Counted from the first letter of the stretch, positions 1-9,723 are shown. The stretch: DNA of 64,000 nucleotides from Malaciobacter marinus (GCF_003544855.1 NZ_CP032101.1:124001-188000), one strand, 5' to 3'. Numbers and translations: made by a program. Notes: generated by a model not told the origin, from the letters alone.

Positions 1-1323
1 TAATCTTTTATTATAAACTCGGGCACTTACTTTTGAAATAATCTGTAACTCTTCATATCCTTTTATAAATGCATATTTGTGTTGATTTTCTTTAAATGCT
101 TGAGTTAAAGTTTTATTTATCTCTTTTGATTTTATAGTATTTGATTCGATTTTATCTTTTAATTCTTGAATATATTTATCAAGTACATTTAGTTCTTCTT
201 CTTGTAAATCTCTTGATTCTACTAAAGAACGCATCATTTCTTGTTCCATTATTGAGTCTTGTGCTATTTTAATCTTTTCTTCTATTTGAACAGTTATAAG
301 TTTTAAGTCTTTCATCTCTTCAATAAGTTTTTTAAAATCATTGTTAGACATTGAAAGTTGAATTTTTGGTGAATTGTTAATCATAGTTGATTTAAATAGT
401 TCTAAAATTTTATTTTCTTCAAGTGGTGAATTTATTTCTTGAATAAACTTGTGAAACTTATTTGAAAAAAGTGATTCATCTTCTATTTTTAAAGCACTAG
501 AAGTTCTATCTTGTATACCATTAAATATTCTTTTATTCAAAAGCAAAGGCATCTGCCAAAGAATAATCTCTTTTAATTTCGATGCCTTTTCATCAAGTAT
601 TGCTTTTGTTTTATCTAATTCTTCATGTAGTTTATTGACCTTTTTACTCTTATTTCTTATTTGAGTATTTGATTTTTGTAAATTCATTTTTTGAATTTTA
701 AACTCTTTTTCTTTTTCTATTAACTCTTCTTTTTGATTTGATATTAAGTCCAATATATCCAATCTTTGATTTTCAAGAACTAGAAGTTCTTTTGTAGAGT
801 CATCATTATTTTTTTCAAGTAATCTTTTTGAAACTGCTTGTGAGTCCTTTTGAGTGTTTACTAAAAGATCTAAATCAAATATATAATCAAATATTGATTT
901 TAGTTTTATATTTGATAATAAAAGTAAATTATTACCTATCTCACCATCATAAAATAAAAAATCAATCAAAAACTCAGGTATTTTATTCTGAATAAAATGT
1001 TCTGCTTCATCATCTTCATATTTCTCACCATCTTTTAATATAACTGAAAGTGACTCTTCAAATTTAGAAGTAAAATTCCAAGTCCTTTTAATATTAAACT
1101 CATCAAAATCAAGATTTACCCAACATTTTTTTTCTTCTGCATTATTATTAAGTACAGAATCAATATCTATTTTTGATTGACCTAAACATAATTTGATAGA
1201 ATTTAGAATTGATGTTTTACCATACCCATTAGCTCCTATTATGCATGAGATATTATTAAATAATATACTATTTGTTCCATGATAAGAGAACATATTGTTC
1301 AATGTGATACTAGTTAGTTTCAC
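1..1323 (-). CDS. dndD: DndD-like SMC-type ATPase of the DNA phosphorothioation system (C-terminus cut by window edge)
   Basis: The 441 visible residues are the N-terminal two thirds of an SMC/Rad50-like ATPase; the frame stays open to base 1. A Walker A motif (GANGYGKTS) lies near residues 30-38, an 'LFYDGE' motif like the DndD 'FFxDGE' signature lies near residues 128-133, and long charged coiled-coil stretches follow. The start is a GTG at 1323 inside the end of dndC (14-base overlap), chosen because a strong GGAG ribosome site sits about six bases upstream and because the N-terminus then begins KLTSITLNN as in this family. In known Dnd systems DndD is the ATPase that works with DndC and DndE to put sulfur into the DNA backbone. 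The assignment rests on both the motifs and the dndC neighbour; another SMC-like defence ATPase is possible. The Walker B/signature end is not visible. Confidence 0.75.
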   Translation of the reverse strand, partial: MKLTSITLNNMFSYHGTNSILFNNISCIIGANGYGKTSILNSIKLCLGQSKIDIDSVLNNNAEEKKCWVNLDFDEFNIKRTWNFTSKFEESLSVILKDGEKYEDDEAEHFIQNKIPEFLIDFLFYDGEIGNNLLLLSNIKLKSIFDYIFDLDLLVNTQKDSQAVSKRLLEKNNDDSTKELLVLENQRLDILDLISNQKEELIEKEKEFKIQKMNLQKSNTQIRNKSKKVNKLHEELDKTKAILDEKASKLKEIILWQMPLLLNKRIFNGIQDRTSSALKIEDESLFSNKFHKFIQEINSPLEENKILELFKSTMINNSPKIQLSMSNNDFKKLIEEMKDLKLITVQIEEKIKIAQDSIMEQEMMRSLVESRDLQEEELNVLDKYIQELKDKIESNTIKSKEINKTLTQAFKENQHKYAFIKGYEELQIISKVSARVYNKRL

Positions 1324-2638
1324 GAAACTCTCCTTTATAGAAGTCAACAACTCTTTTTTCTATATCATTTAATACACCATATCTATTTGATATGTTTTTT
1401 CTATAAGCTTGAATCTCATGAATCCTTTCAAATAAATCAATGTTAAAATTCTCTTCATCTAAGACTTCTAAGTCTTCTCTTAATTCAGTTTTTACAGGTT
1501 TATTTAGCAATTTATCAAATTTTTGAGCTATTCTATATGCAGTATTTGAAATATCACCATCTTTATTCCAGTTTTCTTGAATCAATTCAATCTCTTCATC
1601 TTTGATTAAAGCAATTTTTTCACTTGGATTATAATCAGCATCGTTTATTTTCATAGAATGATAATTTTCATTTACTTTAACTTCTGTTTTAAGTAAATCT
1701 TCTAAAAGTTCTTTTCTTGTTTCCATTAAAAATGGTCCAGCCCCCACTTGACCACTTCTTCTTCTTGTATCTCTTTTCTCTAAATCGTTTCTATATGTAT
1801 ATATTTTTTCTCTATAATGCCAAAGTGGACTCATCCACTCTTCACCATTTTTAAGCATCCCTTCCATTGAACGGTCACTTTCAACAACGGTACAAACCCA
1901 ACAACCAAACCTAGTTTTTCCACAAGTTGCCGCATCAGGATGTAATGCAATATTGCAATCAGCTTCACCTGAACCTTTGTCATATAAGCTCATCATATAA
2001 CTATGGTCACCCCATGGAAAAGGATTTTTAGTTAAATAAGTCCAAACTTCTGCATTTGACCAAAATTTAATTGGAGATAATACATACGCATTTGGAATAC
2101 TATCATGTACTGATAATCCTCTATGATTTAAAACTCTTCCCTCAATTGAATTAGATCTTGAAATAGACTCATCTTTTCTTACACCTAAAAGCATAAGAAT
2201 TGATTGATGTTTATTTACTAAACTTTTTAGAAATTCTGTAGCTGGATCTATTTTCATTCTTTCCGTACACCATCTAAATGAACTCGTTGGTGCAGGATAA
2301 CCTTTTCCTAGCATCAGTGTCCAAAATGATTCTTCAACTTTTGGTTCTAGCTTATGACATGATATTTTTAAATCTGTTTCATTTGAAAATTTTGTAATTT
2401 GATTTAATCTGGTATTCGTATAGTTTTCTATTACTGGCATTTCAACTGTTGTATCAGATGATACAACATAAATATGCTTAGTATCTTTTCCCTCAGTATG
2501 TAGTTCTTGTATCATAGTAATCACAAGATGCAATACTGTAGTAGAATCTTTTCCCCCAGAATATGTCACTACCCAAGGTCTATTGTCTGCAAAATATTGT
2601 TCTTTTAATGCATCTATTGTTTGTCTTGCTATTTCCAT
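1310..2638 (-). CDS. dndC: DNA phosphorothioation sulfurtransferase DndC
   Basis: This 442-residue protein belongs to the PAPS-reductase/PP-loop family. The PP-loop SGGKDST is at residues 27-33, RWCTERMK at about 122-129, and a cysteine cluster (C228, C239, C246, C249 in the CGKTRFGCWVC region) matches the Fe-S-binding part of DndC. DndC activates the DNA backbone and receives sulfur from a cysteine desulfurase (IscS or DndA). It is somewhat shorter than the roughly 500 residues common for the family. It overlaps dndD by 14 bases, so the two are translationally linked. No dndB-like repressor gene lies upstream: the next gene is an unrelated CBS protein after a 188-base AT-rich gap that presumably holds the promoter. 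The family call is firm; activity of the system cannot be judged without the rest of the cassette. Confidence 0.92.
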   Translation of the reverse strand: MEIARQTIDALKEQYFADNRPWVVTYSGGKDSTTVLHLVITMIQELHTEGKDTKHIYVVSSDTTVEMPVIENYTNTRLNQITKFSNETDLKISCHKLEPKVEESFWTLMLGKGYPAPTSSFRWCTERMKIDPATEFLKSLVNKHQSILMLLGVRKDESISRSNSIEGRVLNHRGLSVHDSIPNAYVLSPIKFWSNAEVWTYLTKNPFPWGDHSYMMSLYDKGSGEADCNIALHPDAATCGKTRFGCWVCTVVESDRSMEGMLKNGEEWMSPLWHYREKIYTYRNDLEKRDTRRRSGQVGAGPFLMETRKELLEDLLKTEVKVNENYHSMKINDADYNPSEKIALIKDEEIELIQENWNKDGDISNTAYRIAQKFDKLLNKPVKTELREDLEVLDEENFNIDLFERIHEIQAYRKNISNRYGVLNDIEKRVVDFYKGEFRETN

Positions 2639-2826
2639 AATTATATCTTTTTAAAATTTATTAATATCTATATTATTTTTGAGATAATATCTAAAAATTA
2701 ATTTGATTGTGGTTATATTAATATATTAGTTTTATTAAATTAAAATAAATAAAATTTTATTTAATAACCTTACTAGTTTTAGAAAATCTGTTAAAAGAAT
2801 ATAGTTTTATACTTTTATTCTTTTAT

Positions 2827-3468
2827 TCAAGACCAAAGCTGTAATTTTGGCAGATGTGAAACTGCTTTGATTATATCTGTTTTTGAAACTATTCCTACTA
2901 TTACATCCTCTTCATTTACAACTGGAATTGCATCAATTTTAAAATCAAGCATAATTTTACAAACACTTCTAATATCTGCTGTTGGATCAGCTGTGATTAC
3001 TTCTTTTAAAATTAAGTCCTCAAGATTTCTATTTAATATATTTTGATAGTTTTCAATATCCTCTATTAATAGATTTAGAATAGTTTTTTTGTTTATTATT
3101 CCTATGATTTTTTTTCCAAAAGAGACTATTGGTATATGACTTACACTCTCTTCTTTTAGCTTTTCATAAGCTTGTTCTACAGAAGCTTTATTATCAATAT
3201 AAATTATATCTTTTGTCATTATATCTTGTACTTGATAAACCTCTTCAGAGATATCTAAATTGGCCATTTTTTTATAAGCATTTACTGCTTTTTGATTTTT
3301 TTGTTCTGTTTGCTTATCTTCTTTTTCATGTTCTAAGTAGTCTTGAAAAAGTGTATCATCATCAGGTTTCAATCTAGCCTCAGCAGGAGCATCAAGATTT
3401 TTTAATTCATATAGATTATCAGCAGTACTTCTAAATCCTACACTTCCATTATTATATATAGCAAACAT
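2827..3468 (-). CDS. Tandem CBS-domain protein
   Basis: The 213 residues comprise a charged N-terminal segment of about 75 residues (rich in E, K and Q at 45-65) followed by two CBS domains at about 79-140 and 148-210. The 'MTKDIIYIDNKASVEQA' and 'VITADPTADIRSVCKIM' starts and the 'IPVV..ED.IVGIVSKTDII' ending are typical. CBS pairs bind adenine nucleotides or related ligands and normally regulate an attached or partner protein; here no catalytic domain is attached. There are no membrane segments. It is monocistronic in appearance, with 72 bases to the downstream-ending neighbour. The partner and ligand cannot be told from sequence. Confidence 0.85.
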   Translation of the reverse strand: MFAIYNNGSVGFRSTADNLYELKNLDAPAEARLKPDDDTLFQDYLEHEKEDKQTEQKNQKAVNAYKKMANLDISEEVYQVQDIMTKDIIYIDNKASVEQAYEKLKEESVSHIPIVSFGKKIIGIINKKTILNLLIEDIENYQNILNRNLEDLILKEVITADPTADIRSVCKIMLDFKIDAIPVVNEEDVIVGIVSKTDIIKAVSHLPKLQLWS

Positions 3469-3540
3469 CTTATATCCTTTATGTTGTTATTATATAATAA
3501 TATATTTGATTTAATGATTGTTTAATAAAAAACATAAATT

Positions 3541-5334
3541 TTATGGTAAAACTGTATTTCTTCCATTTTCTTTTGCTTTATATAATTGTTCATCAGCTTT
3601 TTTATATAAAATATCAACAGAGATAATATCTTTTGCTTTTGTACAAACATATCCAAAAGAAGCTGTCACATAAGGTGAAACATTGTTTTTTTTATGGGGA
3701 ATTTTTAGTTCTTCAATATTATTTTTTATTTTTTCTAAAAATTTCTTTGATTTTTCAGGATTTGAGTCTTTAAATACAACTCCAAACTCTTCTCCTCCTA
3801 ATCTAAAGCAAAAATCATCTGCTCTATTTAAATTACTCATTACTTCTTTTGTAACTTTTCTTAGCGCACTGTCACCTTTTAAGTGACCATATGTATCATT
3901 GTATAGTTTAAAATAGTCAATATCAAATATTGAAAATGTTATATATTCATTTTTTCTTTTTATACTATTTAAAAGTTTTGGCATTAATTCATTAAAATAT
4001 CGTTTGTTATAAGTTTTGGTAAGTTCATCTGTTATAGATAATCTTTCTAATTTCTTTTTTATTGTAATATTTTCTTTTATTGAGGTATAGCCAACTTTTA
4101 TACCATCTTCATTGAATGTAGGAGAGATAATTGCTTTAACCCAAAAACAATCTCCTTCTTTTGTCTTATTTTTTATTTCTCCTTGCCAAATTTTATCTTT
4201 TGAAATAGTTTCCCAAAGTTCTTTATATATTTTTTCATCCATTTTCTCATGTTTTAAAATAGAATGTGTTTTACCTAATAACTCTTTTTTTGAGTATTTT
4301 GAAACTTTACAAAATGCATTTGAGACATGAATTATATTACCTTTTAAATCAGTAGTTGCCGATATTATATTTTCATCTACGATTTTGATATATGATTTAA
4401 GCTCTTTTTCTATTTTTCTTCTATTTTTTATCTCTTTGTTTAATTTTCTATTTGCTCTAATTATTATGAAAAAAATTGTAAAAAAGAAGATACTAATTGC
4501 TCCTAGCCATCTAAAAATATATCCATAATTTGCATTTGTTTCATACTTTACACTTATCCATTTATTTAAGATAGATTGATGTTCTTCTTGTGAAATTTTT
4601 ATAAGTGTTTTATTGAAAATAGAGTTCAAAAGTGGCATATCTTTTCTTGTTCCAATACTTAAATCCCAAAAATTACCAAATTTTGCAGAGATTTTAAGTT
4701 CACCAAAATAGTGTTGTTGTATTTGATATCCTGCTGCTGTAACTGTATCTATAAAACCAAATAACTTATTGTTCTTAACTTTATTTAATCCCTCTTTTAA
4801 GTTATTAACTTCAACTACTTCTAGATTTGGATAATCTTTTTTTAGTTGTTCTATAAATGCATAATCTTTTACAATACCTACTTTTTCATTGATTTTTTTT
4901 AGATTTGCAATATATAGTTTTTCGATTTTTGTAACAAGTACTAAAGGTATTGAAAGATAAGGCTCTGTAAAATTCAAGTACTGTTGCCTAGTATCTGTTG
5001 GCATTACAAGTGAAAGAATATCACATTTTTTTTGTTTTGAATACTTCAAAGATTGTGACCATGAGTCTGTTTTTATTGCTTTTATTTTAATATCCAATTT
5101 CTTTTGGAATATTTTCATATAATCAGAAGTAATTCCTATATATTTATCTTTTTCAAACTTTTCAAGTGGCATCCAGTTTGGATCAATACAAAGTTTTAGT
5201 GTATCGTGTTTTTTTAAAAAATTAAGCTCTTTTGTTGTTAGATTTGTATCAAATTTTTTATCAATAGGAAGGTTCTCAATATTTTGAGAATATGCATAAT
5301 AAAATAAGAAAAGTATTATAAATATAGCTTTCAT
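3541..5334 (-). CDS. Periplasmic-sensor PAS/GGDEF diguanylate cyclase
   Basis: The 597 residues run: signal peptide (1-16), a type-3 extracellular solute-binding domain (about 35-270, with 'WMPLEKFEKDKYIGITSDYMKI'-like ligand-fold features), one membrane segment (about 276-295), a PAS domain (about 310-425) and a GGDEF domain (about 430-597). The active-site motif is intact GGEEF (513-517), and an RxxD inhibitory site (R504-D507) stands five residues before it, so a c-di-GMP-producing enzyme with product inhibition is expected. The periplasmic domain resembles amino-acid-binding proteins, suggesting that a small extracellular ligand controls c-di-GMP. It lies on the same strand as the following kinase gene, 60 bases away, but each may have its own promoter. 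Confidence 0.9.
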   Translation of the reverse strand: MKAIFIILFLFYYAYSQNIENLPIDKKFDTNLTTKELNFLKKHDTLKLCIDPNWMPLEKFEKDKYIGITSDYMKIFQKKLDIKIKAIKTDSWSQSLKYSKQKKCDILSLVMPTDTRQQYLNFTEPYLSIPLVLVTKIEKLYIANLKKINEKVGIVKDYAFIEQLKKDYPNLEVVEVNNLKEGLNKVKNNKLFGFIDTVTAAGYQIQQHYFGELKISAKFGNFWDLSIGTRKDMPLLNSIFNKTLIKISQEEHQSILNKWISVKYETNANYGYIFRWLGAISIFFFTIFFIIIRANRKLNKEIKNRRKIEKELKSYIKIVDENIISATTDLKGNIIHVSNAFCKVSKYSKKELLGKTHSILKHEKMDEKIYKELWETISKDKIWQGEIKNKTKEGDCFWVKAIISPTFNEDGIKVGYTSIKENITIKKKLERLSITDELTKTYNKRYFNELMPKLLNSIKRKNEYITFSIFDIDYFKLYNDTYGHLKGDSALRKVTKEVMSNLNRADDFCFRLGGEEFGVVFKDSNPEKSKKFLEKIKNNIEELKIPHKKNNVSPYVTASFGYVCTKAKDIISVDILYKKADEQLYKAKENGRNTVLP

Positions 5335-5394
5335 AATATACTCCTATTTTAATTTTAGCATAAAAAGGACACTTTTTTACTAAAATAGCTTATA

Positions 5395-7044
5395 TTAATT
5401 AAGTTTCTTATTTTCTTTTACTGAAATAGGTACTTTAATAGTAAAACAAGCACCAAGATTAATGTTTTCTACAATAATAGCACCACCCATACTATTTTCA
5501 ATAATGGTTTTTGTCATATATAATCCTATACCTGTTCCTTTTCCCTCTTCTTTTGTTGTAAAATATGGCTCAAATATTTTATCTTTTATATCTTCACTTA
5601 TGCCTTTTGCATTATCTTCTATTTGTACTATTGCACTATTTTTATCTTTATAGACTCTTATTTTTACCTTTGCATCTTCTACTTTTTTTTCTATTAATGC
5701 ATCTTTTGCATTTGATAATATATTTAATATACTTTGTGAAAACTCATTTGTATATCCATATACTTCTATATCTTCTTTGCTAAACTCTTTTTCTATTTCT
5801 ATATAGCTATGTTCAAATGTTGATTCTATTAAATATATCGCTTTTTTTACTGTTTTATTTATCTCAAAATACTCTTTTGTTTTATTTGGTTTAAAAAAGT
5901 TTCTAAAATCATCTATTGTTTTTGACATACTTGATGTTAATATATTTGTCTTTTTTATACTTCTTTCCATAAACTTATCATCCAAATCACCCATACTATA
6001 TGCAAACTGCATATTTTGCATTACTAATCCCAATGCATTTAGTGGTTGTCTCCATTGATGGGCTATATTTCCTATCATCTCTCCCATTGCTGCTAATTTA
6101 CTTTGTTGTATCAATAACTGCTCTTGTTTTCTTTGTTTCTCTATCTCTTCTCTTACTTTTTCATGTAACTGCTTTTTTAGTTTTTCTTGATAAGAAGTAT
6201 GTATATATAAAATATAAAGTAACACAATAAATAGTGAAGAAATTATTGTATTAAAAATTAGAATCTGTTTTTGACCTTTTATATATATCTCTTTTTTTTG
6301 AGATACTTTAAGGGAAAACTTTATTTGTTTATTATGGTTATAAAAATATAAGTATGAGTTTATATTTTTATCTTTTAATGTTGCAAAAATATCTATTTTG
6401 TGAAGATATCTACTATTTAAAGAGTCATTAAACTTTTTCTCTTTTTTAGAGTTTATTTTTATCTTATCAAAAATTGCTGCATTATCTAAATCTTTAATAG
6501 TTATTTCTTTTCCTGCAAAAAGATAACCTCTTATTTTTCCTGTAGAATCAGTTTTTAATATATTAGTTTTTACAGTATAAAAGTATTTATTCTCAAATGT
6601 TAAAATTGTTGCATGTTCTTCTTTATTGTATTTTTGAATAATTTGATTAATAAATTCATTAGTATCTTTTTTTAATTCAAAGTTTTTATTGAAATTTGAG
6701 TAAATAGTCTCATAGTTTAGGTTTTGAAATATCATAAAATCCAAACCCAAATCAGCTAATGTATTACTATTACTTCTAAAAAGTTCATAAATATATTGTT
6801 TATTTTTTGTAAGAATAAAATCGTAAGTTTTATCCCATTTTGCATAATCATTTGTAATATTATATATGTTTTCTAAGTTATTATCTATTTTATTTATTAA
6901 AGATGATAAGTTTTTTTTATTCTCTTTTATTTCTAAGTTTTTAAAATCTTCTAAGAAGTAGTTATAACTTAAAATATTAAATGTTAATAAATATAATATA
7001 AATATTATGAGTACTAAATATCGATTTTTAAATAGTGTTTTCAC
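5395..7044 (-). CDS. CHASE4-type membrane sensor histidine kinase (orphan)
   Basis: The 549 residues have a membrane segment (about 8-28), a periplasmic CHASE4-like domain (about 45-250; 'YAKWDKTYDFI' is characteristic), a second membrane segment (about 259-282), a coiled coil and a kinase core. The phospho-acceptor is H329 in NIAHQWRQPL; the N-box (NILSNAKDAL, 441-450), G1 (DNAKG) and G2 (GKGTGIGLYM, 501-510) are all present, so it should be an active kinase. No response regulator lies beside it. Its core is closely similar to three other kinases in the first 17 kb of this window. The ligand is unknown; CHASE4 is a predicted extracellular ligand-binding domain. Confidence 0.88.
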   Translation of the reverse strand: MKTLFKNRYLVLIIFILYLLTFNILSYNYFLEDFKNLEIKENKKNLSSLINKIDNNLENIYNITNDYAKWDKTYDFILTKNKQYIYELFRSNSNTLADLGLDFMIFQNLNYETIYSNFNKNFELKKDTNEFINQIIQKYNKEEHATILTFENKYFYTVKTNILKTDSTGKIRGYLFAGKEITIKDLDNAAIFDKIKINSKKEKKFNDSLNSRYLHKIDIFATLKDKNINSYLYFYNHNKQIKFSLKVSQKKEIYIKGQKQILIFNTIISSLFIVLLYILYIHTSYQEKLKKQLHEKVREEIEKQRKQEQLLIQQSKLAAMGEMIGNIAHQWRQPLNALGLVMQNMQFAYSMGDLDDKFMERSIKKTNILTSSMSKTIDDFRNFFKPNKTKEYFEINKTVKKAIYLIESTFEHSYIEIEKEFSKEDIEVYGYTNEFSQSILNILSNAKDALIEKKVEDAKVKIRVYKDKNSAIVQIEDNAKGISEDIKDKIFEPYFTTKEEGKGTGIGLYMTKTIIENSMGGAIIVENINLGACFTIKVPISVKENKKLN

Positions 7045-7248
7045 TTTTTTCCTTTTTGTTTATTTATTCTATCTCAAATAAATGTGTATTTTATAAATTA
7101 AACATAAATATTCTTTGAATAAAGCCCAAAATACAGTACTTTATTTAATAAACATAATTTTAAGATTATTTTTAGGATATATTGCTTTTAATAGAATATA
7201 ATTACATACTAAATAATATAATTTATCTAATTTAATAATAGAGTTAAT

Positions 7249-7938
7249 ATGTATCAAATCAGTAACAAAATATATTGTCCAAAAGATATTATGCAGTTAG
7301 AACTGCCAACTAAGCTTTTGCCAAATCCTTATTATGAGTATCCTTTTTTAGTTATAAAAGATTTCTTTTCAAAAGAGAATTTAGAACAATTAAATGAAAT
7401 TCTAAGAGTTGATGATGATGTCGAACAAGCAAAAGTTAGAAAAAAAGATATCAATATAATAAATAGAAAAATTGATAAGAGTATTAGAGAAACAAAAATT
7501 CATAAACTACCAAAAGAGTATATAAATCTTTATAAAAAGCAGTTTATATTTTTTCAAAAGAAAATAGAGGATTACTTTTGTTTAGCTTTGACAACTTCAA
7601 CAAAACCACAAGTTTTAGAGTATACAAAAGGAAGTTTTTATAAAGCACATAGTGATGATTCAAATATGATATTAAAAGATAATAAGCTTGTTGGATTTAC
7701 AACAGTTGCACATCAAAGAAGAGTTACAACAGTACTTTTTTTAAGTGATGATTACACTGGAGGAGAGCTTGTTTTTAACTATTTGTATGATGAAAATAAA
7801 CAAGTAGTAAAACTTAGAGTAAATAGTGGTGATATGGTAGTGTTTTTAAGTAATCCTGTATTTACTCATGAAGTTTTAGAAGTAACAAGTGGAAATCGCT
7901 TCACACTTGTTCAATGGCATGATGCTATTATAAATTAG
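7249..7938 (+). CDS. 2-oxoglutarate/Fe(II)-dependent oxygenase (prolyl 4-hydroxylase-like)
   Basis: The 229 residues carry the double-stranded beta-helix signature of 2OG oxygenases: iron ligands H134 and D136 (KAHSDD), the 'YTGGEL' strand, the distal ligand H207 (FTHEVLEV) and the 2-oxoglutarate-binding R217 (GNRFTLVQW). The catalytic set is complete, so an active dioxygenase is expected; the substrate (a protein side chain, peptide or small molecule) is not evident. It has no signal peptide. It is transcribed away from the CHASE4 kinase across a 204-base divergent intergenic region and converges with trxB, 12 bases from its stop. A TATAAT-like -10 lies about 55 bases upstream of the ATG. 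Confidence 0.85.
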   Translation: MYQISNKIYCPKDIMQLELPTKLLPNPYYEYPFLVIKDFFSKENLEQLNEILRVDDDVEQAKVRKKDINIINRKIDKSIRETKIHKLPKEYINLYKKQFIFFQKKIEDYFCLALTTSTKPQVLEYTKGSFYKAHSDDSNMILKDNKLVGFTTVAHQRRVTTVLFLSDDYTGGELVFNYLYDENKQVVKLRVNSGDMVVFLSNPVFTHEVLEVTSGNRFTLVQWHDAIIN

Positions 7939-7950
7939 GATAGAAAAACT

Positions 7951-8880
7951 CTATCCTAAAAATTCAATAATATCAACAGCAGCAGTAGCACCATCACCAG
8001 CAGCACAAACCACTTGTTTAGCAGCATCAATTCTAACATCACCAGCAGCATATAAACCAGGTAATGAAGTTTTCATTTTTAAATCAACAATAACCTCACC
8101 TTGCTTGTTTGTTTCACATATAAATGTTCCATCTTCATTCTTTATTGGCTCATTTAATACATCTCTTCCTACAAATACAAATACTCCTGGTACAGCTAAG
8201 TCTTTGATACTTCCATCAATCTTACTTTTTACTTTTAATCCTGTAACTCCTGACATATCTCCATATACTTCTTCTACATCTACATTTGTTACTTCTTCTA
8301 TATTTTTTGTATTTTTCATATGCTCTATTGTTGTAGGTGCTGCTCTATATGTATCTCTTCTATGTACTACATATACTTTTGAACATATCTTTGATAAGTA
8401 TACTGCTTCTTCTAATGCTGAATCTCCTCCACCAATAACTGCTACTTCTTTTCCTTTATAAAAAAATCCATCACAAGTAGCACAAGTTGATATCCCTCTT
8501 CCAAAAAACTCATTTTCACCTTTAAATCCAGCACGTCTTGGAACTGAACCTGTTGCTAATAAAACAGCTTTAGCTTCATATGTATTTCCATCTTCTGTAG
8601 TTAATGTAAAAATATCATTATTTTTAACAACTGATGTTGTTTTTTTCATTTCATGTTTTAAACCAAATTTCATTGCTTGTTCTGGCCATGTTTGCATCAA
8701 ATCTAATCCTGACATTACTTTTTCTTGTCCTGGATAGTTCTCTATTTCTGAACTTCCTGTGATTTGTCCTCCTGGCATCCCCATCTCAAACATTACTACA
8801 TCTTTTAATCCACCTCTTGTGGCGTATAATCCAGCTGTTAATCCTGCTGGCCCTCCACCTATTATCGCTAAATCTAACAT
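7951..8880 (-). CDS. trxB: Thioredoxin-disulfide reductase
   Basis: The 309-residue flavoprotein has the N-terminal FAD-binding GGGPAGL motif (about 8-14), the redox-active CATC disulfide (C133-C136), the NADPH-binding [10 protein letters not shown] motif (about 150-159) and the C-terminal AAGD motif of FAD-dependent reductases. It transfers electrons from NADPH to thioredoxin in the cytoplasm. The length is typical. It stands back to back with ahpC across 206 bases, a common arrangement for a thiol-redox regulon; the shared region contains a candidate operator described separately. Confidence 0.96.
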   Translation of the reverse strand: MLDLAIIGGGPAGLTAGLYATRGGLKDVVMFEMGMPGGQITGSSEIENYPGQEKVMSGLDLMQTWPEQAMKFGLKHEMKKTTSVVKNNDIFTLTTEDGNTYEAKAVLLATGSVPRRAGFKGENEFFGRGISTCATCDGFFYKGKEVAVIGGGDSALEEAVYLSKICSKVYVVHRRDTYRAAPTTIEHMKNTKNIEEVTNVDVEEVYGDMSGVTGLKVKSKIDGSIKDLAVPGVFVFVGRDVLNEPIKNEDGTFICETNKQGEVIVDLKMKTSLPGLYAAGDVRIDAAKQVVCAAGDGATAAVDIIEFLG

Positions 8881-8947
8881 ATTTTATTCCTTACTTTGTT
8901 TTATATTGTATAATTATGATGAGATTATATAATTTAAAGGATAAAAA

Positions 8948-8990
8948 TTTTCTTAAGAAAAAGATTATAAATAAATAAATATTTTCTTAA
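8948..8990. promoter_or_regulatory. Candidate redox operator: perfect palindrome plus half-site between trxB and ahpC
   Basis: TTTTCTTAAGAAAA at 8948-8961 is a perfect 14-base palindrome in the divergent trxB/ahpC intergenic region, and its left half (TTTTCTTAA) recurs at 8982-8990, about three helical turns away. The position between two thiol-redox genes suggests a binding site for a shared regulator. In such AT-rich DNA a palindrome of A/T can arise by chance, so this is only a candidate, and no known box is matched with certainty. Confidence 0.35.
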
Positions 8991-9035
8991 ATTTTTTTAT
9001 TAACAAAATTAGTCAAATATAGATTAAAATGATTT

Positions 9036-9044
9036 GTATATAAT
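9036..9044 (+). promoter_or_regulatory. ahpC promoter, extended -10
   Basis: TGTATATAAT (with TATAAT at 9039-9044) stands 42 bases before the ahpC ATG and has no recognisable TTGACA partner, which fits the weakly conserved -35 of Campylobacterota vegetative promoters. A strong AAAGGA ribosome site follows before the ATG at 9087. Confidence 0.5.
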
Positions 9045-9086
9045 TTCACCAACAAAACAAAAAAAATTATTAATAAAAGGAAAAAC

Positions 9087-9683
9087 ATGTTAGTAACAAA
9101 CAAAGCAAAAGATTTTACAGCAGCAGCAGTTTTAGCTGATGGACAAATTGTTGAAGATTTTAATTTATATGAAAATATCGGAGAAAAAGGTGCAGTTGTA
9201 TTCTTTTATCCACTAGACTTTACATTTGTATGCCCATCAGAAATTATTGCATTTTCTAAAAGAGCAGATGAGTTTAGACAAAGAGGCGTAAATGTAATTG
9301 GTGTATCTATTGATTCTCAATTTTCACACTTTGCTTGGAGAGAAACACCAGTTGATCAAGGTGGTATTGGAAGAGTTAAATTCCCATTAGTTGCTGATAT
9401 TACAAAACAAATTTCAAGAGATTTCGATGTATTATTTGATGAATCAGTAGCTTTAAGAGGTTCATTCTTATTAGATGCAGATGGAACTATTAGACATGCA
9501 GTTATTAATGACTTACCATTAGGTAGAAATATTGATGAAATGATTAGAATGGTTGATACAATGATTTTCACAAACGAAAATGGTGAAGTTTGCCCAGCTG
9601 GATGGAATAAAGGTGATGAGGGTATGAAAGCAGACAAAGAAGGTGTTGCTGAATATCTTGCTAAAAACGAAGATAACTTATAA
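9087..9683 (+). CDS. ahpC: Typical 2-Cys peroxiredoxin (alkyl hydroperoxide reductase AhpC)
   Basis: The 198 residues match AhpC/TSA peroxiredoxins closely: the peroxidatic C49 lies in FTFVCPSE, the resolving C169 in GEVCPAGW, and 'DLPLGRNIDE' and 'GGIGRVKFPL' are typical. It reduces hydrogen peroxide, alkyl hydroperoxides and peroxynitrite, in this group with thioredoxin as the likely donor, which agrees with trxB being divergently adjacent. The C-terminal tail ends near the length of the Campylobacter AhpC. It is followed by a bidirectional terminator. Confidence 0.96.
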   Translation: MLVTNKAKDFTAAAVLADGQIVEDFNLYENIGEKGAVVFFYPLDFTFVCPSEIIAFSKRADEFRQRGVNVIGVSIDSQFSHFAWRETPVDQGGIGRVKFPLVADITKQISRDFDVLFDESVALRGSFLLDADGTIRHAVINDLPLGRNIDEMIRMVDTMIFTNENGEVCPAGWNKGDEGMKADKEGVAEYLAKNEDNL

Positions 9684-9692
9684 TATTTTATT

Positions 9693-9723
9693 AAAAGAGT
9701 AAGCCTAAGTCTTACTCTTTTAT
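9693..9723. terminator. Bidirectional hairpin terminator between ahpC and the converging kinase
   Basis: AAAAGAGTAAG pairs with CTTACTCTTTT across a seven-base loop, with a T run on the ahpC side. It overlaps the stop of the converging kinase gene and probably serves both. Confidence 0.75.

Noticed and set aside
8105-8461. 118-residue frame opposite trxB
   Set aside because: It is Ser/Thr/Pro-rich, has no ribosome site and is the complement of a well conserved gene.
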